DNA of 8,841 nucleotides from Methanomassiliicoccaceae archaeon UBA537 (lineage in GTDB: Archaea > Thermoplasmatota > Thermoplasmata > Methanomassiliicoccales > Methanomethylophilaceae), in the NCBI GenBank assembly GCA_002504495.1, contig DATC01000001.1, positions 3,300 through 12,140 of the forward strand, given 5' to 3'. The translations under genes were made by a program, and so were the position numbers. The notes below the pieces were generated by a model. The model was given only the letters and a program-made list of their open reading frames with translations. It made no database searches and had not been told where the DNA came from. Shown piece by piece: positions 4,650-8,841 of this stretch (its first letter is position 1; each line of letters opens with the position of its first letter).

Positions 4650-7487
4650 ATGGGTCGTAGAGCCTTATTAATCGCTGTTGTAACGGCGATGCTCGTAGTT
4701 GTTCTTGGATCTGCGACCGAGTCCGATGCGGATGTCGCGGATCGTATTCTGATCGATTTCGGCAACGGAGATTCACAATGGTACGATGCTTCTTCGGGAA
4801 CCTATCTGGAGGTCATCACCGCCGCCGTCTCCTCTTCTGGATCCGTTCTTAGTTATGGATCGGGGATTTCTGTCGACGGCTTGGAACAGCGCACCATCGG
4901 CGAAGTGGTCTCCTCCTGGCGCGTGTTCACGTGGTCTGATGAGGGGTGGTCGGATTCCACCGGTTCTTTGGACATGAATTCTGCATATCCGGGAGGGCCG
5001 TTGGCCATCGGATTCTATCCGGAGGGGTTGTCTCCTTCCGAAGATCCCGAGCACAGTTCGTCTTGGACGATGATGCGCGGAGATTCGTCTAACACGGGCT
5101 CTCAGACCACAATTCTGTCGAAGGAGAAGGGAAGTGTATCGTGGGTCCGGACATACGGCGACAGCGATTACGTGAACGCTACAATACTCGTCTCCGGCGG
5201 TTACGCGTATATCGTCTCCGGCGGAGGATACACACCTTCGATGAACGATCCTTGCCTTCATTGTTACGAGATAGCAACGGGGAATGAGGTCTGGAACTAT
5301 TCATATCCCAAAGGTGCTGGATACGAGACCGCCACAGGTCTGATCGCGGGGGACAGCATATTCATTCCAGCAACCAACGGAACGATCTACAAGATTCCCC
5401 TTTCTGGCCCCGGAATGGGTGGGTCCGAAGTAGAGACTCTGGATGTTCCCCTGGCCAAGGATCATGAGCTCATAGGCAACTACTATTCCACAGGTGCCGC
5501 GACGATGATATACGACTCCGGGGTGATATATTTCGGATCGTCCAACGGCTATCTCTGGTGCATAGACACCGATCTGAACATCGTATGGAAATCGGAGCTC
5601 GGAGGCAGCGTCTACTACAACGCTCCCACCGTGATCGGAGACCATGTCACGATAGGGGCTCTGAACGGTAGGCTGTATCTCTTCGATCGCTATGACGGGT
5701 CTCTGCAGGATGAGACGGAGGTCTTCACGATAACGAAGACCGTGAAGGCGCTCGACGGAACAGTCTCCGAGAGGAAGTACGGCGGGGCCAATGTCGCCGT
5801 TCTGGTAGACGACGTGCTGATGTTGTCCTTCACGGACGGTCAGGGCATGAACTCCATCGAAGGAGGGATCGCCGGGTACAGGATATCGGATGGGAAGCTG
5901 GTGCAGGTGTTCTTCGACAAATTCGGACTCACGAGCAACTATCTGACGCCGGTCGACAATGGTGCGTTCATCGGAGTGTACATGATGAATTCCGGTTCAT
6001 TGTGCCGGATGTCGACCGATGGAACTTTCGAGATCGTCGTAGAGGATTTCGGAGAGAGCTTCAAGGCTCCTTTGACGTTGGTCAACGGAAAGTACCTCTA
6101 TATCGCGGAGTACAACAGGGGCGGAAGGGTATTCCAGACCGATCTGGACGGGAAGGTTCTCGGTTATGTGGAGCAGCCGTCGGATGTTGCGGATTGGTGC
6201 ATGCATCCTCCTGTGCTGGTCGACGGGCGTCTGTTCATGGGAACCGACAACGGATCGTTCGTATTCGACGGGGCGATCTTCGAAGGAAAAGAGGATCCGA
6301 GTCCTGAGTCTTCGGATAGCGGGATGTCATGGGCGCCCATCATCATCGCCATACTGGCGATCGCGGCGGTCGTCGCGGCTTTGTCATACATCAGGAGACG
6401 GAATAACGGCGAAAGAATCGGGGTCCGTTCCATGAGCAAGGTGTCCAGGCGCAAGCACCGTCTCTTCATGGTTCTAGCGGCAGGTTCGGTCGCAGCTCTG
6501 GTTCTGTTCCTGCTGACCTTGTCTTGGGGGCCGTCGGGAACATACGGTTTGTCCGAAACGGTCTCGAACCTGTTCTCCGGCATCTCCAAATCCATCTCCG
6601 GGGAGAAGCTCGATTACGATGAGGTCATCGTGTTCGATAGCAGATGCTCTAGAGCCGTCGCCGCTTTCGCAGTGGGGATAGGGCTCTCGATATCCGGATC
6701 GATCTATCAGGCCATCATCCGTAATCCGATGGTGGATCCGTACATCATGGGAGTCTCCGCCGGTGCCGGAGTGGCCGCCATCGCGGTGATAGCATTCGAT
6801 TTCACATTCTTCGGCCTGTTCGACGACGTCACCTACACCACTCCGATCGTTGCGATGATAGGCGGTCTTGCGGCGTTCGCCTGCACCATGCTTCTCGCGG
6901 AGAAGGCCGGAGGCTCGTCGCTGAACTACGTCCTCGCCGGCGTCATCATAGGACTTGTGTTCTCTGCGATACAGACGCTCATGCTGAGCATGGCGGGGAA
7001 CAAGCTCAACAGCGCCATGTCCTGGCTCTTCGGATCTTTCGCCAACATATCGTGGACGCAGACCATCCTGATCTTCATCCCGGTCCTCGCCATGTCCCTA
7101 GTGCCTCTGCTGTGGGCCAAGGAGTTCAATCTGGTCCTTCTGGGGGACGATCAGGCGAGGCAGATGGGATTGGATGTGAGGACGTTCAGCAGATGCATGC
7201 TTATCCTGGCCTCCGTTCTCGCGTCGGTCTGCGTGGCGTTCGTCGGTATCATAGGATTCGTAGGACTCGTTGTTCCTCACCTGTGCCGCATGATTCTGGG
7301 CGGAGATCACAGGCTTGTGATGCCTGCATCGATGGTGCTCGGCGGAGCATTGATGATGGCTGCGGATCTATTCGCGAAGATGGCATGGGTCCCGTTGGAA
7401 CTTCCTGTGGGAGCCATCACCACCGTTATAGGGGCACCCGTCTTCGCATATCTTCTCATCAGGAAGGGGAGGATGTACGATGGCTGA
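4650..7487 (+). CDS. DUF4430-like domain, beta-propeller and FecCD/BtuC permease fusion
   Basis: One 945-residue chain holds, in order: a signal/anchor segment (about 4-22); a DUF4430-like domain (about 32-126; SWRVFTWSDEGW at 89-100); a PQQ-type beta-propeller (about 139-550), opened by WTMMRGDSSNTG (139-150), with repeated W-x-(Y/L) and G-x-(I/V/L)-Y-x-G strands such as LHCYEIATGNEVWNYSYP; a transmembrane segment (about 561-583) ending in RRR; a basic linker; and a complete FecCD permease (595-945). Permease motifs are RCSR (665-668), SISGSIYQAIIRNPMVDPYI, GFVGLVVPHLCRMILGGDHR and LPVGAITTVIGAPVFAYLL. The signal places the propeller outside and the RRR places the linker inside, which suits the permease topology. 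The family role is the membrane channel of a BtuCD/FecCD importer; the propeller probably docks the binding protein or substrate (inference). ATG 4650 is chosen because GAGGT at 4640-4644 lies 5 bases upstream; TTG 4632 would add six residues inside the previous gene. The gene overlaps the ATPase gene by 8 bases. PQQ dehydrogenase activity is unlikely. Confidence 0.85.
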   Translation: MGRRALLIAVVTAMLVVVLGSATESDADVADRILIDFGNGDSQWYDASSGTYLEVITAAVSSSGSVLSYGSGISVDGLEQRTIGEVVSSWRVFTWSDEGWSDSTGSLDMNSAYPGGPLAIGFYPEGLSPSEDPEHSSSWTMMRGDSSNTGSQTTILSKEKGSVSWVRTYGDSDYVNATILVSGGYAYIVSGGGYTPSMNDPCLHCYEIATGNEVWNYSYPKGAGYETATGLIAGDSIFIPATNGTIYKIPLSGPGMGGSEVETLDVPLAKDHELIGNYYSTGAATMIYDSGVIYFGSSNGYLWCIDTDLNIVWKSELGGSVYYNAPTVIGDHVTIGALNGRLYLFDRYDGSLQDETEVFTITKTVKALDGTVSERKYGGANVAVLVDDVLMLSFTDGQGMNSIEGGIAGYRISDGKLVQVFFDKFGLTSNYLTPVDNGAFIGVYMMNSGSLCRMSTDGTFEIVVEDFGESFKAPLTLVNGKYLYIAEYNRGGRVFQTDLDGKVLGYVEQPSDVADWCMHPPVLVDGRLFMGTDNGSFVFDGAIFEGKEDPSPESSDSGMSWAPIIIAILAIAAVVAALSYIRRRNNGERIGVRSMSKVSRRKHRLFMVLAAGSVAALVLFLLTLSWGPSGTYGLSETVSNLFSGISKSISGEKLDYDEVIVFDSRCSRAVAAFAVGIGLSISGSIYQAIIRNPMVDPYIMGVSAGAGVAAIAVIAFDFTFFGLFDDVTYTTPIVAMIGGLAAFACTMLLAEKAGGSSLNYVLAGVIIGLVFSAIQTLMLSMAGNKLNSAMSWLFGSFANISWTQTILIFIPVLAMSLVPLLWAKEFNLVLLGDDQARQMGLDVRTFSRCMLILASVLASVCVAFVGIIGFVGLVVPHLCRMILGGDHRLVMPASMVLGGALMMAADLFAKMAWVPLELPVGAITTVIGAPVFAYLLIRKGRMYDG
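7467..7473 (+). promoter_or_regulatory. Shine-Dalgarno for the ATPase gene
   Basis: GGGAGGA within the end of the permease gene lies 6 bases before ATG 7480. It supports that start and translational coupling of permease and ATPase, whose frames overlap by 8 bases. Confidence 0.55.
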
Positions 7488-8310
7488 GATGAACAATCTG
7501 TGCGGCCCGTCGGAGAAGCCCATGCTCGAACTGAAGGATGTGTGCAAGACCTACGATGACGGATTCGAGGCGGATAAGCACATCTCCTTCGCCATTCCGT
7601 CAGGCAAACTGGTCGGTCTGATAGGTCCAAACGGGTGCGGGAAATCGACGATGATGAAGTGCATCAACAGGATGCATGCCGTAACATCAGGAGACATCTT
7701 GATTCAAGGCGAGTCCATACTTGCGAAGACGCCCAAGGAGGTCGCCAAGATAGTGGCTACGGTTCCTGCCGAGCTCAGAACCAGCTTCGGCCTTACGGTA
7801 TTTGAGACGGTGATGCTTGGAAGGTATCCGTATCTTCAGAACACCTGGTGGGAGACTGACGAGGATGAATCCGTCGTAGAGGATGCATTGAGGAAGTTCG
7901 GCGTCCTCCATCTCCAGGATCGCATGCTGAACATGCTCTCTTCGGGAGAGATGCAGCGCGTCCTGATAGCCAAGGCGTACGTCCAGAATCCTCTGGTTAT
8001 GCTGGTGGATGAACCCACATCCCATCTGGACATGAAGTACAAGCTCGATGTGATGGAGTACCTCAAGGGTCTCGCAGGAAAGGACATGACGGTCCTTGTG
8101 GCGGAGCACGACATCTCCCTCATGGCGCGCTACTGCGACCTCTGCATCATCATGAAGAGCGGTGAGATCGTGGCCATAGGGGAGCCGAGGAAGGTCATAA
8201 CATCCGACCTCATCCGTGACGTCTACGGCGTCGAGGCCTCCGTGGGCATAGACGACGAGGGGGACCTCTTCGTCCTGCCCAAGAGGAGCCTGGGCTCCGA
8301 TACGCTTTAA
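7480..8310 (+). CDS. ABC transporter ATPase, BtuD/FecE type
   Basis: The 276-residue cytoplasmic ATPase of the importer energises uptake through the upstream permease. Walker A is GPNGCGKST (49-57); the signature is LSSGEMQ (153-159), with Ser in place of the usual second Gly; Walker B is VMLVDEP (D177, E178); the D-loop is SHLD; the switch His is H210 in AEHD. FGLTVFETVMLGRYPYL is the typical FecE/BtuD segment after the Q-loop. The position where this family usually has VPQ reads VPAE, so the Q-loop glutamine appears to be Ala97, with Glu98 next to it. All other catalytic residues are present, so the protein is probably active. Start and spacing are supported by an upstream Shine-Dalgarno and the 8-base overlap. 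The gene ends the operon; its TAA stop lies within the TATA box of the next gene and no terminator hairpin is evident. Confidence 0.9.
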   Translation: MAEMNNLCGPSEKPMLELKDVCKTYDDGFEADKHISFAIPSGKLVGLIGPNGCGKSTMMKCINRMHAVTSGDILIQGESILAKTPKEVAKIVATVPAELRTSFGLTVFETVMLGRYPYLQNTWWETDEDESVVEDALRKFGVLHLQDRMLNMLSSGEMQRVLIAKAYVQNPLVMLVDEPTSHLDMKYKLDVMEYLKGLAGKDMTVLVAEHDISLMARYCDLCIIMKSGEIVAIGEPRKVITSDLIRDVYGVEASVGIDDEGDLFVLPKRSLGSDTL

Positions 8311-8311
8311 A
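8306..8311 (+). promoter_or_regulatory. TATA box of the Trm5-family gene, overlapping the ATPase stop codon
   Basis: TTTAAA, inside the perfect palindrome GCTTTAAAGC (8304-8313), is centred at 8308.5, about 26 bases before ATG 8335. It contains the TAA stop (8308-8310) of the ATPase gene. The distance predicts a leaderless transcript starting at or beside ATG 8335. Confidence 0.5.
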
Positions 8312-8334
8312 GCGGACCATCATAGGCGATAGCC

Positions 8335-8841
8335 ATGGCGATGTGCATCAGGGTGCCGAAGAGCGAGGGGGAGCCTGTGAGGAGACGTCTTCTGGAGGAG
8401 GACCTTCTCGATCCCGACCACAGGATCGGATCCGAAGAGGGCGACCTCCTGATCCCTGTCACGGGTCCCGTGGACGGCTATTCTCTGGAGGAGCACGAGC
8501 TCCGGCCCGTCGACCGTCCGGTCGGCGACTACAGGCATCTCCTGGACCTTCCGGAGCCTCTTCAGGAGCAGTTGCCCATCGCCTTCGACGTGGTGGGGGA
8601 TGTAGGGATGATCAAGATCCCGGAGCCTCTGCAGCCGTACCGTCACGATATCGGCCGCGCCATGATGCAGGCCAACCGCACCCTGCGTGTGGTGTTCGAG
8701 GACGGCGGCGTCAAGGGCGACCTGAGAGTCAGGGACCTCGACCTCATAGCCGGATCGGGATCCTCGGAGACCGTCCACAGGGAGTTCGGAGCGAGGATGC
8801 ACACCGATCCCGCCAAGGTCTACTTCAATCCCCGTCTGGCC
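8335..8841 (+). CDS. Trm5/Taw2-family tRNA(Phe) G37-modifying enzyme, 3' partial
   Basis: The frame runs off the window; 169 residues are visible. They cover the N-terminal and linker domains of the Trm5 family: MCIRVPKSEGEPVRRRLLEE (3-22), PIAFDVVGDVGMIKIPEPL (81-99), DIGRAMMQANRTLRVVFED (105-123), KGDLRVRDLDLIAGS (127-141) and ETVHREFGARMHTDPAKVYF followed by NPRLA (145-169). Trm5 makes m1G37 in tRNA and is needed for reading-frame maintenance; archaeal paralogues (Taw2, Taw22) act in wyosine synthesis on the same scaffold. The S-adenosylmethionine-binding domain that would separate these lies beyond the end. The HREFGARMHTDPAKVYF segment leans towards Trm5-type enzymes, but I would not choose a paralogue. 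ATG 8335 is preferred by TATA spacing; ATG 8341 would remove two residues. No Shine-Dalgarno sequence is seen. Confidence 0.85.
   Translation, partial: MAMCIRVPKSEGEPVRRRLLEEDLLDPDHRIGSEEGDLLIPVTGPVDGYSLEEHELRPVDRPVGDYRHLLDLPEPLQEQLPIAFDVVGDVGMIKIPEPLQPYRHDIGRAMMQANRTLRVVFEDGGVKGDLRVRDLDLIAGSGSSETVHREFGARMHTDPAKVYFNPRLA

Noticed and set aside
4773..5261. Minus-strand open frame of 162 codons opposite the propeller-permease gene
   Set aside because: No recognisable motif, and it overlaps the signal, DUF4430-like and propeller regions of a well-supported gene.
5067..6300. PQQ-dependent dehydrogenase
   Set aside because: The propeller is part of a permease fusion, and no dehydrogenase active-site arrangement or cytochrome domain is seen; the repeat type alone does not imply PQQ binding.
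1..8841. In-frame pyrrolysine (TAG) codons, tRNA genes, CRISPR arrays or insertion sequences
   Set aside because: The recognised genes read through without internal stops and end in TGA or TAA; no cloverleaf, spaced repeat array or transposase was seen.

Overview
The window looks like a GC-rich euryarchaeal chromosome segment, most likely from Thermoplasmatota and plausibly from the Methanomassiliicoccales. The evidence is a diphthamide synthase (dph5), the start of a Trm5/Taw2-type wyosine-pathway tRNA enzyme and an ADP-forming acyl-CoA synthetase, which are archaeal features. TATA boxes of archaeal type also lie about 26 bases before several start codons. The order-level assignment is inference from gene content and recalled domain combinations; no phylogenetic marker was analysed.

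Layout, all on the + strand: (1) 1-1149, the 3' part of an ADP-forming acyl-CoA synthetase, closed by a hairpin terminator. (2) 1208-1542, an intergenic segment with inverted and direct repeats, a TATA box, and a small tyrosine/glycine/asparagine-rich protein built from a 17-residue repeat. (3) 1518-2315, dph5, with its own promoter and a strong terminator. (4) 2367-2460, a promoter/leader rich in symmetry: a 10-bp inverted repeat around a TATA box, followed by an 11-bp stem-loop ending just before the start codon. (5) 2461-8310, a four-gene operon for a BtuFCD/FecBCD-type importer of corrinoid, haem or iron chelate. (6) 8335-8841, the 5' part of a Trm5-family tRNA methyltransferase whose TATA box overlaps the stop codon of the transporter ATPase.

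The transporter operon is the notable part. Gene 1 is an exported protein with two transcobalamin-C-terminal-like (DUF4430-type) domains. Gene 2 is a BtuF-type binding protein carrying another such domain at its N terminus. Gene 3 is a 945-residue fusion: signal segment, a further DUF4430-like domain, a PQQ-type beta-propeller, a membrane anchor, then a complete FecCD/BtuC permease. Gene 4 is the BtuD/FecE-type ATPase. Every extracytoplasmic component therefore appears to carry the same kind of capture domain, and the permease carries its own outer-face propeller. I read this as a surface capture and hand-off importer; corrinoid is the most attractive ligand guess, because the domain family is the transcobalamin C-terminal one, but the sequence does not fix the ligand.

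Signs of expression logic: first genes have TATA boxes placed for leaderless transcripts (starts at 1303, 1518 and 8335), whereas genes inside the transporter operon have Shine-Dalgarno-like sequences and very short or overlapping junctions. The transporter operon is the exception among first genes, with a structured leader or operator region. No tRNA, rRNA, CRISPR array or insertion sequence was seen, and no gene-free stretch exceeds 300 bases.
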